NCBI RefSeq assembly: GCF_018327705.1
Contig: NZ_BNEM01000002.1
Coordinates: 496,001-560,000, forward strand
Source: Catellatospora sp. TT07R-123
GTDB lineage: Bacteria; Actinomycetota; Actinomycetes; Mycobacteriales; Micromonosporaceae
Direction: 5' to 3'
DNA length: 64,000 nucleotides
Shown here: positions 8,173-18,915 of the stretch, piece after piece
How positions within the stretch are numbered: position 1 is the stretch's first letter
How the letters are laid out: every line of letters begins with the position of its first letter
Notes under the pieces: generated by a model
What the model saw: the letters and a program-made list of their open reading frames with translations, nothing else
The model's database searches: none
Told to the model about the DNA's origin: nothing
Program-made: the position numbers and the translations under genes

Positions 8173-10062
8173 TCACTGGCCGTGGGTGAGCGCGGTCGGC
8201 CGGGGTTCTTCAGGCTGGTGGTCGGGCGGCGCGTCGCCGGTGTCCGGTGCCGGGGACTTCTTCGAGATGCCCGCCTTGATGGCGAGGTAGTAGAGGTAGG
8301 AGCCGAGCAGCACCATCACCGCGGCGGTGGGCCAGCGCAGCGGGCCGGGCAGGTACAGCGCGAGGAACCACGATTTCACGCCGACGCCGGTCAGCAGGAA
8401 GGCGATCGGCACGATGCCCTGCGGGAACAGCGCGATCGAGCCGAGCGTCCAGCCGAGGACCGATTTCCACACGTCCGGCCTGCCGACTTCGACCTTGGTG
8501 ACGGTTTTGGCGCTGCGGCCGGTGCGCATGAGGAAGAGCAGCTCGGGGCCGCGGGCCGACAGCCGGCCGATCGCCACCCGGCCGAGCCACCAGGCGAGGA
8601 AGGCTCCGGTGGTGACGCCGACCGGCACGGCCGACCAGCGCAGGAGCGTGCTGTCCTGGGCGGTGCCGAGGGTGAGCAGCACCGCCGCGGGGATCGCGGG
8701 CAGCCAGCCGCCCCAGAACATGATGGTCGCCTGGCCGGTGGTGTCGCCGTGCTCGAGCGGGTTGTCGGGGCGCCGGTGGGCGTCGGGGCCGGGGGCCAGC
8801 GCGACCACGGAGATGAGCGCGCCGAGTCCCGCCCCGCCGCCGAGCATCGCGGGGACGAACGCCAGCACCCAGGGCCAGGTCCAGCTCAGTCCGCTCCACA
8901 GGGTGAAGGCCGCGGCGACGGCCAGGGTGACCGGGCCGAAGACCAGCAGATATGCGAGCTGGCGGCCGCGCAGGTCCGCGTGCTCGGTGCGGGTGGTCAG
9001 GGTCAGCCACAGGGCCGTGCCGTCCTGGGCGTACAGGTTGGACGCGGCCGTGCCGGCCATCACGGCCAGTGCCGGGGCGGCCCATGGCAGCAGCACCTTC
9101 GCGCCGAAGGTCAGCGGCAGCAGGGCGGTGCCCAGTGCCCAGGCCAGCGGCACGAACACCGCCTGGGTCCGCATGGGGTCACGCCACCAGGTGCGCAGCT
9201 CCTTGCGCAGCACCGCGCCGGTGCGCCCGGCGAACAGGCCGCGGCCGGTCGCGCGTACGTCACGCGAGCCGCGGATGGTGGCCCTGGCGCTTCTCGGCGT
9301 GCCGAGGCTGCGGCTCCAGCCGAGCAGGAGCGCCACGATGATCAGGCACAGCCCGGCGAGCGCGGTCAGCACCGCCCACCATCGGCCCTGGTCGGCGGCC
9401 TCGACGGCGACGAGCCCCCAGCCGGACGGCACGGCCCGTACGGTGCGGGCGAAGCCGGGTCCGAAGCCTGTGGTGAGCACGCCGGACACTTTGACGGCGA
9501 CGGCGACCATCCAGCCGGACTGGGCCAGCACCATCATCGCGGCGAGGATGACGCCGGTGAACGCCGCGCCGATCCGGGACTTCGCCACGACCCCGAAGAC
9601 GACCGTGGCGATCCGTGACAGCAGCACGACGAACACCAGCTCCAGCGCGACGGCGGGCACCGCCACCAGTGCGGGGCCGGTGCCCAGGCGGGCGGCGTAG
9701 ACGAGCAGGCTCAGGAACGCCAGCAGTGTCACGGCGGTGGTGACGCTGACGAAGGCCGCGCCGAGCAGCCCGACGGCCAGCCGCCGGCGCGGCACCGACA
9801 GCAGCGCGAAGTGCTCGGCGCGCAGCACGGTGGAGCCGCCCCAGACGGGCCCGACGACCCAGCCCAGCGCCCACATCAGGTAGACCGCGGCGAGCAGGTC
9901 GGCCGTGACCGTCGGGTCGGGGGTCTGGATCAGGCTGAGCCAGATGGTCGCGGCGGCCGCGGCGATCCCGAGGACCCCTCCGGCGATCATCCAGATGGCC
10001 TTGCCGCCGGTCATCGAGTGCCGGATGATCGCCAGCTTCATCCGGATCAGGACGCCAGCCAC
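8173..10062 (-). CDS. ABC exporter permease
   Basis: 629 aa from the GTG at 10062, selected because GAGGGG lies 7 bases upstream; an ATG at 10041 is possible but lacks a ribosome site. Twelve or more membrane segments are spread over the protein in two halves, with a cytoplasmic linker near 270-310 (RSLGTPRSARATIRG...). It overlaps the end of the ATPase gene by 16 bp. The two form a one-ATPase/one-large-permease exporter; the cargo is unknown. Confidence 0.8.
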   Translation of the reverse strand: MAGVLIRMKLAIIRHSMTGGKAIWMIAGGVLGIAAAAATIWLSLIQTPDPTVTADLLAAVYLMWALGWVVGPVWGGSTVLRAEHFALLSVPRRRLAVGLLGAAFVSVTTAVTLLAFLSLLVYAARLGTGPALVAVPAVALELVFVVLLSRIATVVFGVVAKSRIGAAFTGVILAAMMVLAQSGWMVAVAVKVSGVLTTGFGPGFARTVRAVPSGWGLVAVEAADQGRWWAVLTALAGLCLIIVALLLGWSRSLGTPRSARATIRGSRDVRATGRGLFAGRTGAVLRKELRTWWRDPMRTQAVFVPLAWALGTALLPLTFGAKVLLPWAAPALAVMAGTAASNLYAQDGTALWLTLTTRTEHADLRGRQLAYLLVFGPVTLAVAAAFTLWSGLSWTWPWVLAFVPAMLGGGAGLGALISVVALAPGPDAHRRPDNPLEHGDTTGQATIMFWGGWLPAIPAAVLLTLGTAQDSTLLRWSAVPVGVTTGAFLAWWLGRVAIGRLSARGPELLFLMRTGRSAKTVTKVEVGRPDVWKSVLGWTLGSIALFPQGIVPIAFLLTGVGVKSWFLALYLPGPLRWPTAAVMVLLGSYLYYLAIKAGISKKSPAPDTGDAPPDHQPEEPRPTALTHGQ

Positions 10063-10838
10063 GACAGCCCCTCGCCCGCCCCGGTGTCGACGCCCACCAG
10101 CCGGATGAACGCCTCCTCCAGGGTGCCGTCGCCGCGTACCTCGTCGAGGGGTCCGGCGGCGACCACGTTGCCCTTGGCCATCACCGCGACGGTGTCGCAC
10201 AACTGCTCGACCAGCGGCATGACGTGGCTGGACAGCAGCACCGAGCCGCCTGCGGCGACGAACCGCACCAGGATCGACTTGAGCGCCGCGGCCGACACCG
10301 GGTCGACCGCCTCGAACGGCTCGTCGAGCACCAGCAGCCGGGGCGCGTGCAGCAGCGCCGTGGCCAGGCCGATCTTCTTGCGCATGCCGGTGGAGTAGTC
10401 GACGACCAGGGTGCGTTCGGCATCGCCGAGCTCCATGACGTCCAGCAGCTCCTGGGTGCGCCGGGACACCACGTCGTCGGGCAGGCCGCGCAGCTGCCCG
10501 ATGAAGGTCAGCAGTTCCCGGCCGGTCAGCCGTTCGGGCAGGGCCAGCCCGTCGGGCAGGACGCCCAGCAGCGACTTCGCGCGGACCGGGTCGGCCCAGA
10601 CGTCGACGCCGAAGGTCTCGCAGCGGCCGCCGTCGGGCCGCATCAGCCCCACCGCCATGGACAGCGCGGTGGTCTTGCCCGCGCCGTTGGGCCCGACGAG
10701 GCCGAAGAACGAGCCGCGGGGCACGGTCAGGTCGACGTGGTTCACCGCGACGGTGTCGGCGAAGGCCTTGAGCAGTCCCGTCAGCCGCAGTGCCGGAGCC
10801 CGCTCGTGGCCGTCGGGGTCCGGCGGAGTGTCCTTCAT
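10047..10838 (-). CDS. ABC transporter ATP-binding protein
   Basis: 263 aa. Walker A is GPNGAGKTT (about 49-57), the signature is YSTGMRKKI (the ABC signature in exporter-type ATPases), Walker B is LLVLDEPFEAVD, and the switch His is in SSHVM. The shape fits drug/polypeptide exporters of the CcmA type. It is first gene of a two-gene leftward operon with the large permease. No dedicated regulator is adjacent. Confidence 0.9.
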   Translation of the reverse strand: MKDTPPDPDGHERAPALRLTGLLKAFADTVAVNHVDLTVPRGSFFGLVGPNGAGKTTALSMAVGLMRPDGGRCETFGVDVWADPVRAKSLLGVLPDGLALPERLTGRELLTFIGQLRGLPDDVVSRRTQELLDVMELGDAERTLVVDYSTGMRKKIGLATALLHAPRLLVLDEPFEAVDPVSAAALKSILVRFVAAGGSVLLSSHVMPLVEQLCDTVAVMAKGNVVAAGPLDEVRGDGTLEEAFIRLVGVDTGAGEGLSWLAS

Positions 10839-11015
10839 GGACGGCAGGCTACCGGCTCGGCGCCCGCGGCGGGGTCCGTGCCGTTGCGGTCAGGGCCGGT
10901 CCGCGGGCTTGTTCAGCCCTCGACGAATCCGGTGGAGGCCGGCCCTGACCGCGCCGACGATGTCGGCCAGACCTCGACCGGTGTCCGGCTGAGGTCGGTG
11001 CGGCTGGTGCGGCGG

Positions 11016-12269
<1,254 letters not shown>

Positions 12270-12417
12270 GAATCCTCCACTCACGATGGGAAGCTTCATT
12301 AGAGACTCTCGTGAGGAAGAGATGTTTCACAATGCCTGATCGGTCCGTCATCGGCAGGCCGTGCCGCTGTCGCACAGCCGACCTTGCATCAAGCTGCGTA
12401 AATGTAGTGTCCCGGGC
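12270..12417. promoter_or_regulatory. Divergent promoter region between secreted-protein genes
   Basis: A 148-bp gap between divergent starts. It is locally AT-richer (GAGATGTTTCACAATGCC near 12318-12335), consistent with promoters for one or both genes. No operator-like dyad stands out. Confidence 0.4.
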
Positions 12418-13287
12418 ATGAAGCTTCTCAGATTCAGCCTCAGCATCCTCGCCGTGGCCGGTGCCGCCCTCGCGCCGGGCGCTCCGGCGCAGGCCGCCGG
12501 TGGCGGGTTCGTTCGCAGCAGCGCGACCTGCGGCAGCGGGAAGGCGGTGTTCAGCGGCGGCGCGGCGGTGAACGGGTCGGGCTCGGCCGACTTCAAGACC
12601 AGCATCCAGGAGTCCGCGCCCGGCTCGGCGAGCGGGCTGGCGGTGTGGCTGAGCGCCGTGAAGAACAACGACACCGTCTCGCACACCCTCGGCCTCTACG
12701 CCGTCTGCGCCGACACTCCGGCCCGCTACCAGATCGTGCGCACGGACGTGACCGTCGCGGCCGGGGGCTACAGCCGGAACGTCGCCACCTGCCCCGGCGG
12801 CACCGTGGTCCTGGGCGGTGGCGCGGCGGTGGTCGGCTCGGGCTCGGCCGACTTCAAGACCAGCATCCAGGAATCGGCCCCCGGCGTATCAGGATCGCTG
12901 TCGGTGTGGCTCACCTCGGTGCGCAACAACGACACCGTGGCCCACACCATCGGTCACTACGCCGTCTGCGCTGTCCCGTTCCCCGGCTACCACACCGTTT
13001 CGACCCCGCACACGGTGGCGGCGGGCGGATTCCTGCGCACCCTCGCCTACGTCTGCCCGGCCGGCGAGGTCATCCTGACCGGCGGCGAGCAGGTCGTCGG
13101 CGCCGGGAGCGGCGACTTCAACATCCGGCTTCAGGAGAACGCGCCCGACAGCACCAGCAGCGCCGGACTCTGGATGGTCAGCCTGCGCAACAACGGCACC
13201 GTGGCCCGCACCATCAATGTCTACTCCGTCTGCGCGCCGCCACCCGCCGGGTACATGATCAACCTGGTCCCGGTCACCGTCTCCTGA
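12418..13287 (+). CDS. Secreted protein with three internal repeats
   Basis: 289 aa. A Sec signal peptide (about 1-27, ending APAQAA) precedes three repeats of about 80-85 residues. Each has a G-G-F/Y opening, one or two Cys, an SGSADFKTSIQESAP-type centre, and a closing NNDTVSHT..YAVCA-type stretch. Repeats 1 and 2 share the centre exactly, while repeat 3 is diverged (GSGDFNIRLQENAP). Conserved paired cysteines suggest disulfides. No enzyme motif is seen. The upstream ATG in the same frame would bury the signal peptide. Confidence 0.75.
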   Translation: MKLLRFSLSILAVAGAALAPGAPAQAAGGGFVRSSATCGSGKAVFSGGAAVNGSGSADFKTSIQESAPGSASGLAVWLSAVKNNDTVSHTLGLYAVCADTPARYQIVRTDVTVAAGGYSRNVATCPGGTVVLGGGAAVVGSGSADFKTSIQESAPGVSGSLSVWLTSVRNNDTVAHTIGHYAVCAVPFPGYHTVSTPHTVAAGGFLRTLAYVCPAGEVILTGGEQVVGAGSGDFNIRLQENAPDSTSSAGLWMVSLRNNGTVARTINVYSVCAPPPAGYMINLVPVTVS

Positions 13288-13291
13288 TCGA

Positions 13292-13336
13292 CGGCGGCTC
13301 CCGCCCCAGGAAATAGGACCGGGGCGGGAGCCGCCG
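13292..13336 (+). terminator. Strong hairpin terminator
   Basis: A perfect 16-bp GC-rich stem (13292-13307 with 13321-13336) encloses the 13-base loop AGGAAATAGGACC. It starts five bases after the stop of the triple-repeat secreted protein. Confidence 0.75.
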
Positions 13337-13498
13337 CGGCGGCCGCCAATTCTGTGAACGCGACTGAACGGCGACGGCCGCGGCGCTGCCCCTCCACCGG
13401 CGCCATCCGCAACGAATTGACGTTTCACTATCACCTTCACCGCGCGCCCCCGGGGTGGCTACGTTCCCGCCACACCCCTACATCCTGGGAGCGTCCAC

Positions 13499-16063
13499 AT
13501 GACACGCCTTCGTACCGCCCTGGCGGTGATCCTCGCCCTCGCCGCCGCGACCGCCACCCCGGCCGCCGGTTGGGCGCACAGCGGGGACACCGCCGCACCC
13601 CGGCTGGTCGCCCTCGCCAGCCGACCCGATCCGATACCCTCCGGCGCGACCCGCGTCGGCGGCGCCGACCAGGCCCGGACCGTCAGCGTCTCCGTCGCCC
13701 TGCGCCCCCACGACCAGGCGGCCCTCGACGCGTTCGTGGCGGCCGTCGGCGACCCGGCGTCGCAGCTCTACCGGCGGTTCCTCACCCCGGCTCAGTACAA
13801 CGAGCGCTTCGCGCCCACGCAGGCCGATGTGGACGCGGTGAAGGCATACCTGACCGGCAAAGGGCTGAAGGTCACCGGGGTCACCGGCAACCGGCTGGTC
13901 GTGACCGCCAAGGGCTCGCTCGCCCAGGCGACCGCCGCGTTCGGCACCACCGTCTCGTCCTACACGGCCGCTGACGGGACCGGCTTCTTCGCCCCCGACC
14001 GGGCACCCTCGGTGCCGAGCAGCCTGTCCGGCATCGTCCGGGCCGTCGCCGGGCTCACCGACCGGGCCATGTTCCACCACGCTTCCGGCCCGGCCGGGCC
14101 GACCGGTCCCGGCGGCGGCTACACCCCCGCCCAGCTGCGCAAGGCGTACACCATGAGCACGCTGTCCGGCGCCTACGACGGCACCGGCGAGACGGTCGGG
14201 CTCATCGAGTTCGACGGGTTCAAGCAGGCCGACATCAACACCTGGACGAACCAGTTCGGGCAGCCGCAGGTCACCCCGACGGTCGTCGCCGTCGACGGCG
14301 GATTCCCGACCCCCGGCAGCAACCAGCTGGAGGTGACGCTCGACATCGACGCCGTCGCCGCGTTCGCGCCCAAGGCCGCGCAGATCGTCTACGAGGCCCC
14401 GAACAGCGACGCCGCCTGGGTGCACGAGATGGCCCGTATCGCGTCCGACAACCAGATCACCATCCTGTCGGGGTCGTGGCTGCTCGGCGAGAAGTGCGAG
14501 TCGTCGCCGATCTCAGCCTCGCACGACTCGTACACCCAGATGGTCGCCCAGGGCGTGACGCTGCTGTCGGCGTCGGGCGACTGGGGTGCCACCGGCTGCG
14601 GGTACAACGGCGACAACTCGACCATCCAGGCCGACTACCCGGCCAGCGACCCGCTGTTCACGGGGGTCGGCGGCACGAAGCTCACCACCTCGGACTCCGC
14701 CGGCACGTACAGCGCCGAGACCTGCTGGAACCAGGGCGGCTCGGGCAACACCCGCTCGGGCGGGGCCTACTCGTCGATCTACGCGCGCCCGTCGTGGCAG
14801 ACGGGGTCCAACCAGTTCCGCTCGGTGCCCGACGTGTCGCTGCTCGCCGACTACAGCGCGGGAGCGCTGTCGGTCAACACCAACGGCTCGTGGCAGTCGG
14901 TCGGCGGGACGAGCCTGTCGTCGCCGCTGTGGGCGGGCTACATCGCGATGGTCAACCAGAAGGCCCGCGCCGCGGGCAAGCCGCGGATGGGCCAGCTCAA
15001 CCCCACGGTGTACGGACTCGCCACCGGCTCCACGTACGCGACGCTCTTCCACGACGTCACGTCCGGGACCAACGGCACCTACAGCGCGGGCACCGGCTAC
15101 GACCTGTGCACCGGCTGGGGTTCGCTCAAGGGTGACGCCCTCGCCGACGCCCTGGTCAACGGCTCTACGCCGCCGCCCGCGGACTTCACGATGTCGCTCA
15201 GCCCCACCTCGGGGAGCATCACGCCCGGCCAGTCCGTGAGCACCACGGTCAGCACGGTCGCGGGCACCACCCCGACCGGCGCGATCACCCTGACCGCCTC
15301 CGGCGCCCCCAGCGGCGTCACCGTCTCGTTCAGCCCCTCCTCGGTCAACCCCGGGCAGAGCTCCACCGCGACCATCACCAGCACCTCGTCGGTGGCCGAC
15401 GGGACGTACCCGATCACGGTCACCGGCACGGCGGGGTCGGTCACCCACACCGCGACCTACACGCTGACCGTCGGCTCCACGCCGCCGCCGGCGGACTTCA
15501 CCATGTCGCTCAGCCCCGCCTCGGGTGGCGTCACCGCAGGCCAGTCGACGTCGACGACCGTCAGCACGGTCGCGGGCAGCACCCCGACCGGTGCGATCAC
15601 CCTGACCGCCTCCGGCGCCCCCAGCGGCGTCACCGTCTCGTTCAGCCCGGCCACGGTCAACCCCGGGCAGAGCTCCACCGCGACCATCACCAGCGCGTCG
15701 TCCACGGCGGCGGGCACCTACACCATCACCGTGACCGGCACCGCCGGCTCGGTCACCCACTCGGCGAACTACAGCCTCACCGTGACCGTCAGCACGCCGA
15801 CCACGCTGTCGCTGACCAACCCCGGCACCCTGACCGGCTCCGTCGGGACCTCGCTCAGCGTGCAGCTCAACGCCACCGGCGGCACGACCCCCTACCGGTT
15901 CTCCGCGACCGGCCTGCCCGCGGGCCTGACGCTCAACACCAGCACGGGTGTCATCTCCGGCACGCCGACCACCTGGGCCAACTACCACCCGACGGTACGG
16001 GTCACCGACGCCGCCGGAGCCACCTCGTCGGCGACGTTCTACTGGTTCATCTTCCTCTACTGA
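13499..16063 (+). CDS. S53-family (sedolisin/kumamolisin) serine-carboxyl peptidase with Ig-like C-terminal repeats
   Basis: 854 aa secreted protease. The signal peptide (1-25) is followed by an activation prodomain (about 45-195). The catalytic domain (about 205-550) shows the sedolisin set: E278 and D282 in LEVTLD, oxyanion D361 in SASGDWG, and S472 in GGTSLSSP. Residues 555-762 are two nearly identical 104-aa Ig-like modules encoded by a tandem DNA repeat. A putative-Ig module (about 765-854, LPAGLTLN..GVISGTP) ends the protein. S53 enzymes work at acid pH after prodomain removal; the C-terminal modules probably bind surfaces or polymers. Confidence 0.92.
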   Translation: MTRLRTALAVILALAAATATPAAGWAHSGDTAAPRLVALASRPDPIPSGATRVGGADQARTVSVSVALRPHDQAALDAFVAAVGDPASQLYRRFLTPAQYNERFAPTQADVDAVKAYLTGKGLKVTGVTGNRLVVTAKGSLAQATAAFGTTVSSYTAADGTGFFAPDRAPSVPSSLSGIVRAVAGLTDRAMFHHASGPAGPTGPGGGYTPAQLRKAYTMSTLSGAYDGTGETVGLIEFDGFKQADINTWTNQFGQPQVTPTVVAVDGGFPTPGSNQLEVTLDIDAVAAFAPKAAQIVYEAPNSDAAWVHEMARIASDNQITILSGSWLLGEKCESSPISASHDSYTQMVAQGVTLLSASGDWGATGCGYNGDNSTIQADYPASDPLFTGVGGTKLTTSDSAGTYSAETCWNQGGSGNTRSGGAYSSIYARPSWQTGSNQFRSVPDVSLLADYSAGALSVNTNGSWQSVGGTSLSSPLWAGYIAMVNQKARAAGKPRMGQLNPTVYGLATGSTYATLFHDVTSGTNGTYSAGTGYDLCTGWGSLKGDALADALVNGSTPPPADFTMSLSPTSGSITPGQSVSTTVSTVAGTTPTGAITLTASGAPSGVTVSFSPSSVNPGQSSTATITSTSSVADGTYPITVTGTAGSVTHTATYTLTVGSTPPPADFTMSLSPASGGVTAGQSTSTTVSTVAGSTPTGAITLTASGAPSGVTVSFSPATVNPGQSSTATITSASSTAAGTYTITVTGTAGSVTHSANYSLTVTVSTPTTLSLTNPGTLTGSVGTSLSVQLNATGGTTPYRFSATGLPAGLTLNTSTGVISGTPTTWANYHPTVRVTDAAGATSSATFYWFIFLY
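15161..15784 (+). repeat. Tandem 312-bp in-frame duplication in the S53 peptidase gene
   Basis: Units 15161-15472 and 15473-15784 encode 104 residues each and are very similar at DNA level, with long identical stretches. The near identity suggests a recent duplication or gene conversion. It is a place where copy number could vary between strains or be mis-assembled from short reads. Confidence 0.85.
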
Positions 16064-16070
16064 TCACTGC

Positions 16071-16097
16071 GCCGAGGCCGGCAACCCCGGCCTCGGC
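16071..16097 (+). terminator. Hairpin terminator after S53 peptidase
   Basis: GCCGAGGCCGG (16071-16081) pairs perfectly with CCGGCCTCGGC (16087-16097) around a 5-base loop, eight bases after the peptidase stop. Confidence 0.75.
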
Positions 16098-16197
16098 CAG
16101 TGTCGCGTCCCTTGGAGTCGGCCGGGTAATGCGCTGATTCCTGGTTTGTCGACCGCGAGGCATGTGTCAGCCTTTGTTTGTGTGGTGCCTCGATCCG

Positions 16198-16587
16198 ATG
16201 AACAGCGCCGAGTTGATCAATCGGCTACGCGTTCATGCCGGCGATGATTTCGACGTCGCCTGGGTTGGCGAGGGCTGGCGTTCCCTCGTGGAGGAGTGTC
16301 ACGAGCAGCTGGCAGCGGCGTTTCCGACGTACGTGCTGGTGAACATCGAGCAGAAGCACGGCTTGCTGGCGTTCCAGGCCTTGCCCCACCCACGGGTAGA
16401 AGGCCAGCCGTACTGGTCGAGCGGACAGTCCGCCATGCTGGAAGCGATCACCGACGAGTTCACACATCGGTCCAAGTCGGTGTGCGAATGGTGCGGTGCC
16501 GCTGCGGAGCTGCGCGAATGGCGCAGAACCGTACTCACGCTATGCGAAGAATGCGACCGTCAGTTCCCTGACCCCCCAGGAACGTGA
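16198..16587 (+). CDS. Hypothetical protein with C-terminal zinc-ribbon-like cysteines
   Basis: 129 aa from the ATG at 16198; an ATG at 16162 would add 12 residues and neither has a good ribosome site. The N-terminal 90 residues are mixed alpha/beta with no recognised motif. The C-terminus has CEWCG and CEECD pairs about 17 residues apart, compatible with a small zinc ribbon. Unrecognised, and flanked by a terminator upstream and a convergent HTH gene. Confidence 0.6.
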   Translation: MNSAELINRLRVHAGDDFDVAWVGEGWRSLVEECHEQLAAAFPTYVLVNIEQKHGLLAFQALPHPRVEGQPYWSSGQSAMLEAITDEFTHRSKSVCEWCGAAAELREWRRTVLTLCEECDRQFPDPPGT

Positions 16588-16769
16588 TCGTCGCCGGGCG
16601 ACAGAATTCGGCTGCAGCCGTTGACCCTCGACCGTCGCGATCGGCCGACCGAACGCTTCCGGCGGACGAGCCATAGCCGCCCGCGTAACCCGAGAGACAA
16701 TCGCAGCAAGCCTGCCTCATCGCCCGCCGGAATCAGCGGATTAGACGGCCATCGTCCTGTGGCAGGCCG

Positions 16770-17714
16770 TTAGCTCCAGGACCAGCGCAGGCCGACGATC
16801 CCCGGCTGGATGTCCCTGCCGACGAACTGGGCAGAACCGGTGCCACCGATCCACACCTCGCCCATCGGCTTCTCCGGACCGTCGATGGTGCGCCGGGTGA
16901 ACCGGTGGCACCGGGCCGGCATCCGGCCGCCGAAGTCGACCACCAGCGCATACTCCTCGACCGGCCGGGTGAACCGGCGGTGGTAGTTGTCGAGGGCCTC
17001 CCCGTCGGCGAAGCCGAACTCGTACTCCACCATCGTCCGCTCGCCCTTGCCCAGCGGGTGGTCGAAGATGATCTCGGCGACCGTGAGACCCGTACGCCGG
17101 TCGGTCACCACCCGGCCGCCCCGGCCGAAGTCCACCCGCAGCAGCGTGGCGGGCTCCCGCGCGCCCTGATCCGTCTGGTAGTAAACGGGAATCCGCTGCA
17201 CACCGGGCATCGAGGCCTCCACGATGAGGCGCACGGTGAGGCTGCGCTCGCTCCCGTCCGGTGCCAGGCGCACCACGTCGTGAACCGCGCGGGCCGTCAC
17301 CGCCCCGTCCGGCGGGGCCGCCAGGTGCGCCAGGATCGGCCCGGCCGGCCAGAGCTTGCTGCGCGGCAGCGTGCCGGGCGGATGGTCCACCCACCGGCCG
17401 CGCGCCCGGCGCGGTCCGAGCAGCTTGAGCAGCGAGGACGCGGGCAGGCCCAGGACTTCCTCCAGACAGGACACCGCATCCAGCGAGGTGGCGCGTTCCG
17501 GGCGGGACCGCCCGCGCCGCCAGTAGGACAGGGTCGCCCGTGACACCTGCACCCCGCGCTCGGCGAGGTGGTCACGGACCCGGTCCAGCGTCAGGCCGGA
17601 CTGATCCAGGGCGGTGGCCAGCGCCTCCTCGAAGGGGCCGGTCCGCAGCGCCCGAGCCAACGCTGGGCTGATATCCACCTCGATGACTCTACGACGCCCC
17701 GGCGGTGGCGGCAT
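16770..17714 (-). CDS. HTH-domain protein with large C-terminal domain
   Basis: 314 aa. Residues about 25-95 form an XRE-like helix-turn-helix (TLDRVRDHLAERGVQVSRATLSYWRRGRSRPER), so DNA binding is likely. Residues 100-314 are a beta-rich domain without recognised motifs, perhaps for ligand or partner binding. It stands alone between convergent and divergent neighbours. Confidence 0.65.
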   Translation of the reverse strand: MPPPPGRRRVIEVDISPALARALRTGPFEEALATALDQSGLTLDRVRDHLAERGVQVSRATLSYWRRGRSRPERATSLDAVSCLEEVLGLPASSLLKLLGPRRARGRWVDHPPGTLPRSKLWPAGPILAHLAAPPDGAVTARAVHDVVRLAPDGSERSLTVRLIVEASMPGVQRIPVYYQTDQGAREPATLLRVDFGRGGRVVTDRRTGLTVAEIIFDHPLGKGERTMVEYEFGFADGEALDNYHRRFTRPVEEYALVVDFGGRMPARCHRFTRRTIDGPEKPMGEVWIGGTGSAQFVGRDIQPGIVGLRWSWS

Positions 17715-17807
17715 GCGGCGTCGGCGGTGTTCGTCAGCCGGGCAGAGTTGGCCCGGTATTCACCTTCGGCGGCCGCGGCCCGGCCCGGTCTGGATCACAC
17801 TGACGCC

Positions 17808-18179
17808 GTGGCCGACACCGACGACTCCCGCGACATAGTGCTGTTCCCGCCGACGGGACCGAGATTCGAGACCTCGTGGCCGCGCGTGTGGTGGAGCGTC
17901 CTGGTCGCCGTGGGCTGGTATGTCGTCGCCGACGCTGCGCTGGTACTGACTCTCCTGCTCAAGCCGGAGCAGACCGACGACAGCTGCGGCCTCTGCTCTC
18001 CCGTGCTCAGCCTCGTCTTCGTCCTGTACCTCAGCCCGATGCTGCTGATAGCGCTGACACCTGTCCTGGTGCTGATCGCCTGGGCGGTGCACCGCCACGT
18101 ACGGTCTCCGCTGCTCGTGGGAACGATCGCCATCGCGGGTCCCGCCCTGGTGCTGTGCTGCATGGCGGTCGCGAAGTAG
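17808..18179 (+). CDS. Small membrane protein
   Basis: 123 aa from the GTG at 17808, where the coding pattern begins; the open frame upstream is antisense to the HTH gene. Three hydrophobic segments (about 28-50, 62-92 and 100-121) with short basic loops suggest a three-helix membrane protein. Cysteines in DSCGLCS lie between the first two. No function assigned. Confidence 0.55.
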   Translation: MADTDDSRDIVLFPPTGPRFETSWPRVWWSVLVAVGWYVVADAALVLTLLLKPEQTDDSCGLCSPVLSLVFVLYLSPMLLIALTPVLVLIAWAVHRHVRSPLLVGTIAIAGPALVLCCMAVAK

Positions 18180-18296
18180 GCGTGGGCGGCCGCCGGGTCG
18201 GCGCCTCGTCAAGGACGCACCGCCCGGCACCGGCGACTCCGTGCCCTGGGTGGTGCCGGTTCAGTCGTCGGCCCGAACGGCGCGCTCTTCACCGTC

Positions 18297-18788
18297 TCAC
18301 CACCGGGGACCGCGGGCGAGGCGAACGGGTCCGACGGCGGCAGCCATGTCGACGTCGACGCCGTGCTGACGGACGGCGAGGATGCCCTGCCGCGACAGTT
18401 CACCGGCCACCTCACGGGCGGCGTCCATCAGGCCATGCCACGCCTTGCCGCCGGCGACCCGGGCCGCATCGCTGGGGCAGATGGTGGCGTCGGGGCCGCG
18501 ATGGCACAGCAGGGCACGCATGGCCGCCGCCAGCCGCACTCGCTGGCCATCGGGGGTCGGTGCCCACCACGGGTCGCCTCGCTCCCCCAACGCCACCTTG
18601 GCGTCCTGTACCCGTCGGCGGGCCGGTCGCGGATCGCCGCGAACCAGCCGGCGAGCTGCCATCAGCTCGTTCACCAGTTCCTGGCGCAGTGACCCGGGTA
18701 TGGCCGGGTCGGTGGTCCGCCATCGCCGGCCGGACACGATCAGGTACCGGCCGTCCGCCCCTGCCGCGCCCTCGTCGCCTGGGTCCAT
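18297..18788 (-). CDS. DUF3253-type protein
   Basis: 163 aa. The N-terminal part (about 12-80) has the YLIVSGRRWRTTDPAIP and LRQELVNELMAARR pattern. The C-terminal part (85-160) has the ALLCHRGPDATICPSDAARV and later VDVDMAAAVGPVRL pattern of DUF3253, a winged-helix-like domain. In most genomes I believe these are combined in one small protein of unknown role. It is downstream of the secreted phosphodiesterase on the same strand, separated by a hairpin. Confidence 0.7.
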   Translation of the reverse strand: MDPGDEGAAGADGRYLIVSGRRWRTTDPAIPGSLRQELVNELMAARRLVRGDPRPARRRVQDAKVALGERGDPWWAPTPDGQRVRLAAAMRALLCHRGPDATICPSDAARVAGGKAWHGLMDAAREVAGELSRQGILAVRQHGVDVDMAAAVGPVRLARGPRW

Positions 18789-18858
18789 GGTCCCAGTGTC
18801 GCCTGTTCAGCAGGGGCGCCCGGCCGGATCACCCACGGCGTCGAGCTAGGCCGCAGAT

Positions 18859-18895
18859 GGGCGGGTCCCGACCCGGTCCGGGCCGTGACCCGCCC
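18859..18895 (-). terminator. Hairpin downstream of phosphodiesterase gene
   Basis: GGGCGGGTC (18859-18867) pairs with GACCCGCCC (18887-18895), with extra GC pairing possible inside. It lies 20 bases past the phosphodiesterase stop (leftward transcription). Confidence 0.5.
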
Positions 18896-18915
18896 GTCGG
18901 GCGGTGCGTCGGGTG

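Noticed and set aside
8092-9700. Two rightward frames of 450-510 codons opposite the ABC permease
   Set aside because: Low-complexity Gly/Arg/Ala-rich antisense of the permease gene, with no ribosome site or recognisable domain.
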